Shown here: in pieces, positions 18,414 to 28,457 of the stretch
Layout: each line of letters opens with the position of its first letter
How positions within the stretch are numbered: position 1 is the first letter of the stretch
Source of the DNA: Fuerstiella sp.
Lineage (GTDB): Bacteria > Planctomycetota > Planctomycetia > Planctomycetales > Planctomycetaceae
DNA length: 64,000 nt
Direction: 5' to 3'
NCBI GenBank assembly: GCA_022843805.1
Contig: JALHMY010000013.1
Coordinates: 1 to 64,000, forward strand
Position numbers and translations under genes: made by a program
Notes under the pieces: model-generated
What the model saw: only the letters and a program-made list of their open reading frames with translations
Databases searched by the model: none
What the model was told of the DNA's origin: nothing

Positions 18414-20099
18414 ATGCTGCGTCGAATTGTTCCTGCCTGTGCTGCATCACTGCTGATGCTTGGTGCATTGGCCAGCTCGAATTCCCGGATTGCAGCAGAA
18501 GAGATCTCGTGGCAAGCCGCGGGCCACGGGGGTGCTGTGGCCGCGGGCCAGGCTGGATCAGCTGCGGCTGGGGTGCGAATTCTCAGGGAAGGCGGCAATG
18601 CGGCGGATGCTGCTGCCGCTACCATTCTGGCACTGTCCGTTACTGACTATGGCTCGTTTGCAATGGGGGGCGAAGTTCCCGTTCTGGTTTATGATGTCAA
18701 AACGAAAAGCGTTCGTTCGCTCAGCGGAATTGGCGGGGCGCCGCTTAACCCGGAGGCCATCAGCTGGTTTTACGAGAATGGAATCCCTTCAAAGGGCAGT
18801 ATGAAGGCTGCTCCTGTTCCATCAGCCGTGGATCTTATCGTGACCCTGCTGAAGGAGTATGGCACGATGTCGTTTGAGCAGGCGGTCGCTCCCACTCTGG
18901 AACTGCTTGACAATGGCAAAGAAGCGTGGCATCCAGATCTGGCTGTCACACTTCGTAAACTGGTTCAGGCCGAACAGACTGCACAGGGAGATCGCGCGAA
19001 GAAGCTGACGGCAGTTCGCGATCGATTTTATCTGGGTGATGTGGCTGATGAACTTGAAGCGTGGTACATCGCTACGGGAGCATGGCTGCGAAAATCCGAT
19101 CTGGCTGCTCATAAGACGCTGATCGAGGAACCGGTTTCCGTTACCTATAAAGGTTATACGGTTTACAAATGTGGGCCGTGGACTCAGGGGCCGGTGCTGT
19201 GTCAGAACCTGCGACTGCTGGAAGGATTCTCACTGCGAGACATGCAGCACCTTTCAGCCAGTTACGTCCATGTGGTGACTGAAGCAATGAAACTGGGATA
19301 CGCGGATCGCGACGAATACTATGGAGACCCCCGGTTTTCAAAAATTCCCATGCAGCAGCTATTGTCTGCAGAATACGGGCAGATGCGAAGTCAGCTGATC
19401 GATATGAAGGTGGCATCAATGGAACGGAGGCCCGGCGATCCATGGAAAATGCAGCCGCTGAAAAAGCAGGAGGCTCCTGCCACCGGCGATAAGAATATCC
19501 CTAAACAGGATACAACGACATGTGTTGTGGCCGATCGCTGGGGCAACGTTGTCGCTGCGACGCCCAGCTGCAATTTGCTGACGAATACTCCGGGACCGTC
19601 CGGTGTCAATACCGGAAACCGTGTGCGAAGTCTGAATACCGCAAGCGGACATCCGAATCGAGTTGAACCAGGAAAGCGTCCCCGAATTACTCTGACACCC
19701 ACGCTTGTTACGAAAGACAATAAACCGGTGATCGCCATCAGTGTGGCTGGCGGAGATCTGCAGGATCAGACCACCCTGAATGTGCTTCTGAACCATATTG
19801 AGTTTGGCATGCTGCCCGCGGCTGCCGTCACTGCGCCGCGTTTCAATACCAATCATCATGAAGATTCCTTCAATCCTGATCCCGATCGAAATGCCGCATT
19901 TGTTGGCCGAGGTGAACTGCGGGTTTACGAAGAAACTCCGGCCGAGGTACGGGAAGATCTCGCTCGTCGAGGTCACCTGATCAGCACAACCAAAGGACCA
20001 ATTGGCAATCCTGTGATGATCCATATTGATCCGGTCACGGGCCTGATTTCTGCCGCAGGCGATCCAAAGGCATCTCGCCATGCGGCGGCATTGCCGTAG
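18414..20099 (+). CDS. Gamma-glutamyltransferase-family protein, divergent active site
   Basis: This is a 561-residue exported member of the gamma-glutamyltransferase (Ntn-hydrolase) family, which cleaves gamma-glutamyl bonds such as that of glutathione. The start at 18414 has GGAAAGG 6 bases upstream and a signal peptide (residues 1 to about 28). Family landmarks are GGNAADAAAATILALSV near the N-terminus, the autoprocessing region KQDTTTCVVADRWGNVVA (Thr about 367) and PNRVEPGKRPRITLTPTLV plus SVAGGD near the C-terminus. Differences from classical enzymes are TTT instead of TTH at the cleavage site, MGGEVPVLVYD instead of GGGGFMLVYD, and no LNNxMDDF segment. It is probably processed but may have another substrate. 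Confidence 0.85.
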   Translation: MLRRIVPACAASLLMLGALASSNSRIAAEEISWQAAGHGGAVAAGQAGSAAAGVRILREGGNAADAAAATILALSVTDYGSFAMGGEVPVLVYDVKTKSVRSLSGIGGAPLNPEAISWFYENGIPSKGSMKAAPVPSAVDLIVTLLKEYGTMSFEQAVAPTLELLDNGKEAWHPDLAVTLRKLVQAEQTAQGDRAKKLTAVRDRFYLGDVADELEAWYIATGAWLRKSDLAAHKTLIEEPVSVTYKGYTVYKCGPWTQGPVLCQNLRLLEGFSLRDMQHLSASYVHVVTEAMKLGYADRDEYYGDPRFSKIPMQQLLSAEYGQMRSQLIDMKVASMERRPGDPWKMQPLKKQEAPATGDKNIPKQDTTTCVVADRWGNVVAATPSCNLLTNTPGPSGVNTGNRVRSLNTASGHPNRVEPGKRPRITLTPTLVTKDNKPVIAISVAGGDLQDQTTLNVLLNHIEFGMLPAAAVTAPRFNTNHHEDSFNPDPDRNAAFVGRGELRVYEETPAEVREDLARRGHLISTTKGPIGNPVMIHIDPVTGLISAAGDPKASRHAAALP

Positions 20100-20179
20100 G
20101 TGCAGGAAGGCAATTAGCGGTGTGCGGCATCGGGAGAAGGCGATGCTCGATGAGTGGGCGAAAGCCCTCGCTGCGCGAA

Positions 20180-20207
20180 AGCCCACGCTACAACTTTAGC
20201 GTGGGCT
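20180..20207. terminator. Bidirectional hairpin between convergent genes
   Basis: AGCCCACGCTA (20180-20190) and TAGCGTGGGCT (20197-20207) form a perfect 11-bp stem with a CAACTT loop. It lies between the convergent ggt-like gene and the membrane protein gene. There is no long T-tract. Partial copies of GCCCACG on both sides suggest that it could also be a repeat-derived hairpin. Confidence 0.6.
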
Positions 20208-20224
20208 CCAGCCCACGACTCGCC

Positions 20225-21199
20225 TCACAGAAGTGGTCCCATTCGTTCCTGAAATTCCACGCGGGCGAGCCAGAGAACAATGAACAGCGGAATGCTCACC
20301 AGGATCAGTCGAAGCAACGCAGCCTGAAACGCTGAGACTCTCCTGAACGGCTTTAGTTCCGTGAGCCAGCACAGCATTGGCGAGAAGAAGATAATCACTG
20401 ACTGCGTTGTGCTGATCGCGCCGAAGAATTTTCCGATAAACAGCAGGCTGAAAAGGCACACCACTCCAGTTCCGGTGATGCTCTCAAAAGGAGAACGGGT
20501 TGAGGCCGGGCCATGATCCACTATCTTCCGCAGGCCCATTGTGGTGGTTACCGATAGCAGCGCACTGCCGACCGGAATTGCAGCTGCACCACCTCGAATG
20601 TATCCGGCCAGTGCGACAGCAATTCCGGCAGACAGAATACTCAGCGAAATCGACGCTGGCACCGTCGCGGGGGCTTTGCTGGATAACAGTCGCGTCAGCA
20701 GTATCCACATCAGCGAAAGGCTCAGGCCTGTGATCAGCAGCAATGTCAGAATTCTGAGGAAGCTCCAGCCTTCGGTGTCGCTCGCCAGATAAACGGAACC
20801 ATGCAGCAGAATTCTCCCACATAACATCGCAGCGCAAAGTCGGAGAAACCATAATGTCGCGCGGGGAACTGCTGGTACACAACCAGCCAGTTCGATCAGC
20901 AGGCTGGTGGGCAGAATCAGCCACAGGAAACGATCCAGCGCGCTGGTCAGCGACCATTCCATCTGTGGGAACAGGATCCGGCAGCCCGTCGATATGCCTG
21001 AGGCAAGGGCGATCAGGCTGCCCGGCGAGTCGCTGAGGGATGCGAGGCTCCCGGTCGGGAATCTGACGGTCCGGAATACCCCGAGCCGGAATTTTCCCAT
21101 CAATTTCGTTCGAGCCAGAACGCCGAACGCCAGCGCGATGATCGCGCTGGCGCCGGCGGAACAGATTAATGCTTTGAGATACAGATCAGTATCCGGCAT
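20225..21199 (-). CDS. Multipass membrane protein of unknown function
   Basis: This 324-residue protein has about eight hydrophobic segments spread over its full length (for example ALICSAGASAIIALAFGVL near the N-terminus and LILVSIPLFIVLWLA near the C-terminus) with short polar loops. I recognise no family motif. It sits between the hairpin at 20180-20207 and the YceI-like gene (39 bases upstream on the same strand), with which it may be co-transcribed. Confidence 0.7.
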   Translation of the reverse strand: MPDTDLYLKALICSAGASAIIALAFGVLARTKLMGKFRLGVFRTVRFPTGSLASLSDSPGSLIALASGISTGCRILFPQMEWSLTSALDRFLWLILPTSLLIELAGCVPAVPRATLWFLRLCAAMLCGRILLHGSVYLASDTEGWSFLRILTLLLITGLSLSLMWILLTRLLSSKAPATVPASISLSILSAGIAVALAGYIRGGAAAIPVGSALLSVTTTMGLRKIVDHGPASTRSPFESITGTGVVCLFSLLFIGKFFGAISTTQSVIIFFSPMLCWLTELKPFRRVSAFQAALLRLILVSIPLFIVLWLARVEFQERMGPLL

Positions 21200-21238
21200 C
21201 CTGTTGAACCTGAGTGAGACGTATTCCTGTCAGCGGTT

Positions 21239-21829
21239 TCAGGACGATTTTCGCATGCCTTCGCAGTCGATCAGAATAATGGCTTCATCGCCAATTGGGC
21301 CGATTGCATTTTTATCAAAGCCGTAGTCGCTGCGTTTGAGCTTGAGTTCGGTAGAAAACCCGACCCGCTTCACCCCTTTGACTTCGATTTCTTTTCCGCC
21401 CATCAGCCTGATAGTGATTTCTTTGGTTGTGCCATGCATCGTAAACTTTCCGGTCACCTCATAGCCACCTTCAATCGCTTTGACTCGAGTGCTGCGGAAT
21501 TCGATCGTCGGGAATTGCTTTGTGTCAAAGTAATCCGGCTGACGAAGATGTTCATCTCTGGCTGCATTGGCTGTGTCAACGCTGTCTGCCTTGATCGTCA
21601 GCTCAAAAGTGGACTTTGACGGATCCTGACGATCGAGTGAAAACTTGCCGTCCACCTGATTGAACCGGCCATGAATCCAGCTGATATCCAGGTGTCTGGC
21701 TTTAAAGCTGACCGAAGAATGCACGAGGTCATAGGCGTATTCATCAGCAGCGAAAACTGCTGATGCGAAAAAGTTGCCGCTCAGTGCGATCGTCAGCGAC
21801 GCTGCACACGCAATACACAAACGCTTCAT
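21239..21829 (-). CDS. YceI-family secreted lipid-binding protein
   Basis: This 196-residue exported protein has the YceI (lipocalin-like) fold, which binds isoprenoid or fatty lipids in the periplasm. The start at 21829 has AAGGA 8 bases ahead and a signal peptide (residues 1-27, AVFA|AD); in-frame codons further upstream overlap the 3' end of the DUF1501 gene. Family motifs are the DLVHSSVSFKARHL opening, RDEHLRQPDYFDTKQFPTIEF and TGKFTMHGTTKEI. It lies 49 bases after the DUF1501 gene on the same strand. Length is typical. The ligand is unknown. Confidence 0.9.
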   Translation of the reverse strand: MKRLCIACAASLTIALSGNFFASAVFAADEYAYDLVHSSVSFKARHLDISWIHGRFNQVDGKFSLDRQDPSKSTFELTIKADSVDTANAARDEHLRQPDYFDTKQFPTIEFRSTRVKAIEGGYEVTGKFTMHGTTKEITIRLMGGKEIEVKGVKRVGFSTELKLKRSDYGFDKNAIGPIGDEAIILIDCEGMRKSS

Positions 21830-21878
21830 GACATAAATCCTTATGAAGGAAAAACACAGGCAAATCGCGTCAGAACGC

Positions 21879-23219
21879 TTAAACAAGTTCCGGCATCGGA
21901 ACAGTTTTCTCAAGAAGGTATTGTGGACGGCCGGTCAGATCGTTCAGTTTGGTTGCATCAGGATCAATTCCGAGGTGACGGTAAAGCGATGCGAGCACTT
22001 CGCTGAAATGGACCGGACGTTCGGCAATCTCAGCCCCCAGACGATCGGTCGCACCGATCACCTGACCGGTGCGGAAACCTCCTCCGGCCAGCAGTCCGCC
22101 GCCAACCTGAGGCCAGTGATCTCGGCCAGCGTCCGGATTGATTCGAGGTGTTCGACCAAATTCTCCCCACGCAATGACTGCCACATCGTCCGCCATTCCT
22201 CGCTGATGAAGGTCTTCAATCAGTGCCGACAGGCCCTGATCAAACTGAGGCAAATGAGTGTTCTTCATGCCGTTAAAGTTATCGCTGTGGAAATCCCAGC
22301 GTCCGAAGTTTAACGTAACGATTCGACATCCGGCTTCGACCAGACGTCGAGCCATCAGGAAGTGTTCAAGATTTCGGGGAGCTCCATCGCCGAAGCGGTT
22401 TGAATCACCTTTCCCGTAGCGTTCACGAACCGAAGCTGGTTCTGAGGAAAGATCGAGAGCTTCGACCAGGGCGCTGCTGGTAAGAATGTTAAATGCCTGC
22501 TGAGATAAAGCGTCCATTCCTTCCAGAGTACCGCTGGCATCAATGTCCCGGCGTAAACGATCGACACTGGTCAGCAGAGCCCGACGGTCATTCAGTCGCT
22601 CACTGGTGATGGCCTGAAGTTTCATGTCGGCGCTCGCCGGTCCGGACGGTCGAAATGCGGAATTGGCAATACCGAGAAATCCTGGAAGTCCGGGTGACCC
22701 ATACGGAGGATGGCCGGCATCAGGGCTCAGACCGACAAACGGCGGAACTGCCTGATTGACGGGTCCGAGCAAATGCGATGTCACTGAGCCCATCGATGGC
22801 CAGCCACCAGCCGGCTGATTGCGTTTTGAACGTCCGGTGTAGCAGATGAATGAATCGTGATCACCATCCGGCGATCCGTACACGCTGCGAAGCGGCACAC
22901 ATTTGTCCATGATGGTTGCCAGCCGCGGCATATGCTCACAGATTTCAATTCCATCCACGCTGGTCGCAATCGGGTTAAACTCCCCGCGAATTTCGGCGGG
23001 AGCCCCTGGTTTCAGATCGTACATGTCCTGGTGTCCCGGGGCACCACACATGTAGATCATGATCACAGCTTTATGCGATTTTCTGATTCCCGCCTGCTGC
23101 TCCGCACGCAGCAGTTCGGGAAGTGACAGTCCGCCCACTGTCAGTGTTCCAAGGCGTAACATGTCACGCCGGGTAATCCCGTCACACAAGCGGCTGCCGT
23201 TACCAAAAAATGAGAGCAT
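21879..23219 (-). CDS. DUF1501 secreted protein (Tat-type), unpaired
   Basis: This 446-residue protein is of the DUF1501 family, which has an alkaline-phosphatase/sulfatase-like fold and is expanded in planctomycetes. A Tat-like signal is seen in ITRRDMLRLGTL (residues 15-26). Family motifs are MCGAPGHQDMYDLKP, GDHDSF, FGRWDFHS, AWGEFGRTPRIN, GRDHWP and HFSEVLASLYRHLGID. Unlike the other two DUF1501 genes in this window it has no adjacent PSD1/cytochrome gene. The 297-base spacer upstream (23220-23516) shows nothing I recognise. The biochemical function of the family is not established. Confidence 0.9.
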   Translation of the reverse strand: MLSFFGNGSRLCDGITRRDMLRLGTLTVGGLSLPELLRAEQQAGIRKSHKAVIMIYMCGAPGHQDMYDLKPGAPAEIRGEFNPIATSVDGIEICEHMPRLATIMDKCVPLRSVYGSPDGDHDSFICYTGRSKRNQPAGGWPSMGSVTSHLLGPVNQAVPPFVGLSPDAGHPPYGSPGLPGFLGIANSAFRPSGPASADMKLQAITSERLNDRRALLTSVDRLRRDIDASGTLEGMDALSQQAFNILTSSALVEALDLSSEPASVRERYGKGDSNRFGDGAPRNLEHFLMARRLVEAGCRIVTLNFGRWDFHSDNFNGMKNTHLPQFDQGLSALIEDLHQRGMADDVAVIAWGEFGRTPRINPDAGRDHWPQVGGGLLAGGGFRTGQVIGATDRLGAEIAERPVHFSEVLASLYRHLGIDPDATKLNDLTGRPQYLLEKTVPMPELV

Positions 23220-23516
23220 CCTGGTGGGACTCCAAAAGCAGTTTTACAGACGGTGATTGCCGGAATCGGTTGTCAATGCGTAGCAGGGATAGAATTCGCC
23301 ATCAGGCCCCGTCTTCGACACGGAAAACCGGATCAGTGTCATTGCGACCGATGATCGCACCTCGGCAGGCTCTTTTGATCCAATGACTTTCGTTCAGGAT
23401 CATACTCCGAGCCAGCACTTGCCGCCAGACAATGTCAATGCTGATGTTCTTCCGCCATCTGTACTTCCGCCATCGTTATTGATCGTTAAGTTCTGCTGAC
23501 TCGGGATAGTGCTGAT

Positions 23517-24989
23517 TCAGGATACGATCCCGGCGACTGTCTGGCCATGGACATCTGTCAGCCGATAATGTCGTCCCTGAAACTTGAACGTCAGTTTTGT
23601 GTGATCAATACCCAGCAGATGAAGAATAGTGGCGTTCAGGTCATGAACATGGACCGGATCACGGGTAATGTTGTACGAGAATTCATCGGTTTCTCCGTAA
23701 GTTGTGCCGGCCCGAACGCCCCCGCCGGCCAGCCACATGGTGTAACAGCGAGGATGATGGTCCCGGCCGTAATCCGTCGGAGTCAGTTTGCCCTGACAAT
23801 AGACGGTGCGTCCAAATTCCCCGCCCCAGACCACCAGGGTGTCCTCCAGCAATCCTCGCTGCTGCAGGTCCTGAACGAGCGCCGCTGAGGCCTGATCGGT
23901 GGTTTTGCACTGCAGAGCAATTTGTTTGGGCAGGTCGAGGTGCTGGTCCCAGCCGCGATGAAAAAGCTGCACAAACCGTACGCCTCGTTCACACAGTCGT
24001 CGAGCCAGCAGACAGTTATGTGCAAAGGTGCCAGGCGTCCGGGCATCTTCTCCATACAGATCAAACGTGTGCTGGGATTCAGAGGAGATATCAGTGAGTT
24101 CAGGAACGGATGTCTGCATACGAAATGCCATCTCGTACTGTGCAATACGAGTGGCAATTTCCGGGTCACCCGACTCAGCCAGTTTCAGCTGGTTGAGTTC
24201 GTTCAGATCATTCAGGAATGCTCTTCGCAGCTCAGAATCAACTCCCGGAGGATTGGAAAGAAAGAGAACGGGATCTCCCTGCGAGCGAAATTTGACACCG
24301 GAGTATCGTGTTGGCAAAAAGCCGCTCCCCCACAGTCGATCGTAAAGTGGCTGGTCGCCGCTGCCGGAAACCATTGCCACAAACGCCGGCAGGTTTTCAC
24401 ATTCACTGCCAAGTCCATATGACAGCCATGCGCCCATGGTGGGACGGCCTGCCAGCTGAGCACCGGTCTGAAAGAACGTGATGGCCGGGTCGTGATTGAT
24501 TGCTTCCGTATGCATTGATCGGACAAAACACAGGTGATCGGCCACGCCAGCGGTATGAGGCAGCAGGTCGCTCAGCATTGCCCCGCTTTGTCCCTGAGGC
24601 GCAAATCGGAACTGCGATGGGGCGATGGGAAATCGCGACTGTGAGCTGGTCATGCCGGTCAGCCGCTGACCCTGTCGAATCGAATCGGGCAGGTCAGTAC
24701 CTCGCAGATTTTCAAGATTCGGCTTGGGGTCAAATAAGTCCAGTTGCGAGGGTGCACCGGACTGAAACAGGAAGATAACACGTTTGGCCTTCGGGGAATG
24801 ATGCAGTGAAGGCAGCAGGCCGGCGGTGGCGGAATCCTGTGCCGACAGCGGGCTGATATTGGCAGAATGTCCGAACAGAGCGGCCAGGGCGGCAGCCCCC
24901 ATTCCGCCGACATTCTGATTCAGAAAACTGCGTCGCCGAATTGCAGCCGGTACTGGCAGAATGGAACCATCAGACTGTGTTGTCGCCAT
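23517..24989 (-). CDS. DUF1501 secreted protein, partner of PSD1 gene
   Basis: This 490-residue DUF1501 protein starts at the ATG at 24989, which has GGGGGG 6 bases ahead; an ATG two codons upstream at 24995 is the alternative. A signal-like N-terminus ([23 protein letters not shown]) is of Tat type. Family motifs are [59 protein letters not shown] and YGRDHHP. It lies 102 bases downstream of the large PSCyt-PSD1 gene on the same strand. This order and pairing is the standard planctomycete arrangement and suggests that the two work together outside the cytoplasm. Confidence 0.92.
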   Translation of the reverse strand: MATTQSDGSILPVPAAIRRRSFLNQNVGGMGAAALAALFGHSANISPLSAQDSATAGLLPSLHHSPKAKRVIFLFQSGAPSQLDLFDPKPNLENLRGTDLPDSIRQGQRLTGMTSSQSRFPIAPSQFRFAPQGQSGAMLSDLLPHTAGVADHLCFVRSMHTEAINHDPAITFFQTGAQLAGRPTMGAWLSYGLGSECENLPAFVAMVSGSGDQPLYDRLWGSGFLPTRYSGVKFRSQGDPVLFLSNPPGVDSELRRAFLNDLNELNQLKLAESGDPEIATRIAQYEMAFRMQTSVPELTDISSESQHTFDLYGEDARTPGTFAHNCLLARRLCERGVRFVQLFHRGWDQHLDLPKQIALQCKTTDQASAALVQDLQQRGLLEDTLVVWGGEFGRTVYCQGKLTPTDYGRDHHPRCYTMWLAGGGVRAGTTYGETDEFSYNITRDPVHVHDLNATILHLLGIDHTKLTFKFQGRHYRLTDVHGQTVAGIVS

Positions 24990-25091
24990 TATCATCCCCC
25001 CGTTGCGGAGCGCTGTCAGATGCCGAGTTTACCCTAGACGCAGCGACATCGGATGCAATACCGGATTCGCCGCGGATGTGTCGTCAGGTCA

Positions 25092-28000
25092 TTATTCTCT
25101 GTTAATCACTTCATCCAGATTCAGGATCAAACTTGCAGTTGTCGTCAGTGCGGCCAGTTCCACAGCATCGAGCTGACTGTTCGGTACCGACTGACCAATC
25201 CGAATCAGCTGTGCAGCTGCTTCCGGACGAGCTGAGTATGTTTGCCTCGCCCGTTCCAGCTGGCGACCAAGAATGATTCGCTCTTCCTCACGCGGCTGAC
25301 GGGCTGTTGCAAGAAGAAATGCGTGGCCAATTCGTTCCTCCGCACTGAGATTTGGAACTGCCAGCACGCGTTCAGCCAGCACCCGGGCTGCTTCCACAAA
25401 AGCCGTTTCATTCATCAGCGTCAGAGCCTGCAGAGGTGTATTGGTACGGCTCCTTCGGACGATGCATGCTTCGCGGGCTGTGGCATCAAGCGTGACCATT
25501 GTGGGCGGGGCGACGGTGCGTTTCCAGTAGATGTAAAGACTTCGCCGGTAAAGGTCTGAGCCGGTTGACTGCTCATAAGCAGTGTCCGTCGCAATCTCCT
25601 TCCAAAGGCCATCCGGCTGATAAGGTTTGACGGAAGGGCCACCCAGTTGTTCTTTCAGCAGCCCGCTGACATACAGCGCCTGATCACGAATCACTTCAGC
25701 CGGAAGTCGATGTCGAGCGCCTCGAGCCAGCAGGCGATTTTCCGGGTCGGCGCGGAGCAGATCCGGAGTGACGTGTGAGGACTGCCGGTATGTGGCACTG
25801 CTCATAATCATCTTTTGCAGAGCGCGGACATTCCAGCCGCTTCGAACAAACTCAACAGCCAGCCAGTCCAGCAGTTCCGGATGAGTTGGCGGTTCGCCCT
25901 GAACACCAAAGTCCTCCGGAGTTCGAACGAGTCCGGCACCAAACAGCTGCTGCCAGAATCGATTGACGGCCACTCGCGCCGTCAGTGGATGATCGGGGGA
26001 CACCAGCCATTTCGCAAAACTCAGCCGATTCTGTTTTGCATCGGCAGGCAGTGGCGGAAACACAGCGGGAATTCCCGGTGTAACCGGATCACGCGGCTGA
26101 TCGTACTGACCGCGATGCAGGACAAATGTCGGCCGCGGTGTTGGCATATCCTGCATGACCATTACTGTGGAAATGCTCTCTTCGAACGCGACTCGCTGAC
26201 GGCGGAGCCTGACCAGCTGCTGTATCACGTCCCGAGTTTCCTGGGGAGCCTGCTGATCAATATAAAATGCGGTCAGTTTGTGAGCCTGTTCTGCGGTGCG
26301 GCTGGCCTCCGGGATTATCACAATTTCAGTAATAGTTTCTGCAGGAGCGATGGAACTGACTTCGTCGGCAGTGAGTGCACGTCCATAAACCTGCACTTCA
26401 TCAATCGTTCCATGAAAATCACTGTGCCCTCGTCCAACCCGGAAGGGCTCCTTCAGTTCGGCAAACGTTTGATTCAGTCGATCAAGCCGGACCTCCATTG
26501 GTACGGGCCGACCGTTAAGGTACACGCGAATTCCTTCGGCAAGACGTGAACCATCGTAGGTCACCGTGACATGCTGCCATTCGGACATCGGCAGAGGATC
26601 ACGACTTTCGACGCGGATCGAATCGTCCAGCCAGCGTTTGACCAAATTTACCTGCAGATGGCCATTATGCAGATGCACATAATAGCCCGCACCTTCTTCG
26701 ACGGGTGTCATCCGCGAAACAATCGTTCCGCTGGGATTATCGGGCCGGATCCATGCCGCGATGGAGAATTTGTCGAAGTAACCAAAGTTGCCTGCTTCCG
26801 CTGCAGCTACCGCGCTGTTGCCCTGAAATTGCACTGCACGCCCCGGTTTGCCTTCAACAAATGGCAGGTCGGCCGCCTCGGCAGTAGCTGCAATACCGGT
26901 GACCGAGTCCTGCAGTGAGTCTTCAAAACGAAATCGATGAAGCAGGCCGTCGGTGCTCGTCCAGTCCGCGCCAGTAATGTTTAAGCCGTCCTTGTTGATG
27001 CCGATCGAACCTGATGCCTGTACATTCGCCGACAAGGTCGCGGCCTGCGACGTTTCCCATTCACGCTGCAGTTTTTTCAGAGTATCCTCAAGGGCGGTGA
27101 CCTGCTGTGTGAGTGATTGAATCTGCCGATCAAGGAGTTCCAGCTGCTGCTGTTCCGCGGCCGTTGGAGCTTTGACCCAGGGCGGAGAGTTGCCTTCCTT
27201 AATTGCCCGTCCGCTCTCAGGAAGATTGTTGAAGAACGCAAAGACCTGATAATACTCCCGCTGAGTCAGTGGATCGTATTTATGGTCATGACAGCGAGCG
27301 CAGCCCATTGTCAGTCCCAGCCAGACAGCAAACGTGGTATCGACGCGGTCCACAACATATTCGACCTGATACTCTTCAGGAATGATGCCGCCTTCCGCGT
27401 TACCTCGATGGTTTCGATTGAAGCCCGTGGCGATGCGCTGCTGCAGTGTTGGATTCTCCAGCAGGTCTCCTGCAATCTGTTCGATCGTAAACTGGTCGAA
27501 AGGCATATTGGCGTTGAACGCATCAATGACCCAGTCTCGCCATCGCCACATTTGCCTCGGACCATCGTTCTGGTATCCGCTGGTATCGGCATACCGTGCA
27601 GCGTCCAGCCAGTCCATGGCCATGCGTTCCCCGCATCGTGGAGAACGCAGCAGATGGTCCAGAGCATTTTCCCACGCATTGGGAGAAGTGTCCTCGACAA
27701 AGGCCTTGACCTCTTCCGGAGATGGCGGCAGGCCGGTCAGGTCCAGAGATGCCCGGCGAATAAGGGTCGCCCGGCTGGCTTCGGGTGATGGCTGTAGTCC
27801 GGCCTTCTCAAGGCCAGCCAGTACAAACGCATCAATCGGATTTCGAATCCAGTCCACGCGGCTGGTTTTTGGTACCGGAGCCTCCTGAGGCGGAACAAAC
27901 GCCCAGTGTTCGTTCCATCGCGCACCCTGCGCGATCCATCTGGTCAGCAGTTCGATCTGATCTTTTGAAAGTGGACGACCGCTGTCCGGAGGCGGCATAA

Positions 28001-28295
28001 CAACGTCCGCGTCGCCGGACGTGATTCGTTTTACCAGGTTGCTGGCCTGCGGATCGCCCGGGACGATCGCGTGATGACCATCTTGTTCAGCAAAAGCCGA
28101 CTCGCGAATATCCAGCCGATATTCGGTTTGGCTCTGACTGCGATCAGGTCCGTGACACACAAAGCAGTGGTCTGAAAGAATTGGTCGAATTTGCCGATTG
28201 AAATCCACCAGATTATCAGCGGCCACAGACGAGACGCACACCAGACACAATGAGGCTGCAATGGCAGCATGACGGAGTAGACAGCCTGAGACCAT
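25092..28295 (-). CDS. PSCyt1-PSCyt2-LamG-PSD1 (DUF1549/DUF1553) secreted protein
   Basis: This is a large exported protein of 1067 residues from the ATG at 28295 (GGAG 6 bases ahead), with a signal peptide to about residue 26. Domain order: PSCyt1 with heme-type CFVCHGPD, MPPPDSGRPLS; PSCyt2/DUF1549 with LIRRASLDLTGLPPSPEEV and MAMDWLDAARYADTSGYQ and a second CARCHDHKYDP; a coiled coil; a LamG/concanavalin-like domain (encoded about 26360-26960, with FSIAAWIRPDN and HVTVTYDG); then PSD1/DUF1553 with LTARVAVNRFWQQLFG. The LamG domain may bind carbohydrate. The paralogue at 30822-33209 lacks it. The gene is followed by its DUF1501 partner. The cytochrome label rests on CxxCH motifs. Confidence 0.92.
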   Translation of the reverse strand: MVSGCLLRHAAIAASLCLVCVSSVAADNLVDFNRQIRPILSDHCFVCHGPDRSQSQTEYRLDIRESAFAEQDGHHAIVPGDPQASNLVKRITSGDADVVMPPPDSGRPLSKDQIELLTRWIAQGARWNEHWAFVPPQEAPVPKTSRVDWIRNPIDAFVLAGLEKAGLQPSPEASRATLIRRASLDLTGLPPSPEEVKAFVEDTSPNAWENALDHLLRSPRCGERMAMDWLDAARYADTSGYQNDGPRQMWRWRDWVIDAFNANMPFDQFTIEQIAGDLLENPTLQQRIATGFNRNHRGNAEGGIIPEEYQVEYVVDRVDTTFAVWLGLTMGCARCHDHKYDPLTQREYYQVFAFFNNLPESGRAIKEGNSPPWVKAPTAAEQQQLELLDRQIQSLTQQVTALEDTLKKLQREWETSQAATLSANVQASGSIGINKDGLNITGADWTSTDGLLHRFRFEDSLQDSVTGIAATAEAADLPFVEGKPGRAVQFQGNSAVAAAEAGNFGYFDKFSIAAWIRPDNPSGTIVSRMTPVEEGAGYYVHLHNGHLQVNLVKRWLDDSIRVESRDPLPMSEWQHVTVTYDGSRLAEGIRVYLNGRPVPMEVRLDRLNQTFAELKEPFRVGRGHSDFHGTIDEVQVYGRALTADEVSSIAPAETITEIVIIPEASRTAEQAHKLTAFYIDQQAPQETRDVIQQLVRLRRQRVAFEESISTVMVMQDMPTPRPTFVLHRGQYDQPRDPVTPGIPAVFPPLPADAKQNRLSFAKWLVSPDHPLTARVAVNRFWQQLFGAGLVRTPEDFGVQGEPPTHPELLDWLAVEFVRSGWNVRALQKMIMSSATYRQSSHVTPDLLRADPENRLLARGARHRLPAEVIRDQALYVSGLLKEQLGGPSVKPYQPDGLWKEIATDTAYEQSTGSDLYRRSLYIYWKRTVAPPTMVTLDATAREACIVRRSRTNTPLQALTLMNETAFVEAARVLAERVLAVPNLSAEERIGHAFLLATARQPREEERIILGRQLERARQTYSARPEAAAQLIRIGQSVPNSQLDAVELAALTTTASLILNLDEVINRE

Positions 28296-28398
28296 TTGCG
28301 GCTCCGAACAGTTCGGCCAGAAAACATTCGACAATGGCAGCCACACATTCTCGCCGTCTGCATTCCAACATGCAACGAACTTCTGTATCTCCCGCCGA

Positions 28399-28438
28399 CA
28401 AAGTAGCCGTCACTCTCCGAGTGACGAACTGCGATTCG
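28399..28438. repeat. Fourth copy of the GTCACTC-TCC-GAGTGAC palindrome
   Basis: AAAGTAGCCGTCACTCTCCG and the following GAGTGAC...TGCGATTC match the copy at 6781-6818, with G-C instead of A-T as the outer stem pair. It lies between the PSD1 gene start and the 3' end of the small protein gene. Confidence 0.88.
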
Positions 28439-28457
28439 TACCGAGCCCTGAACAACT

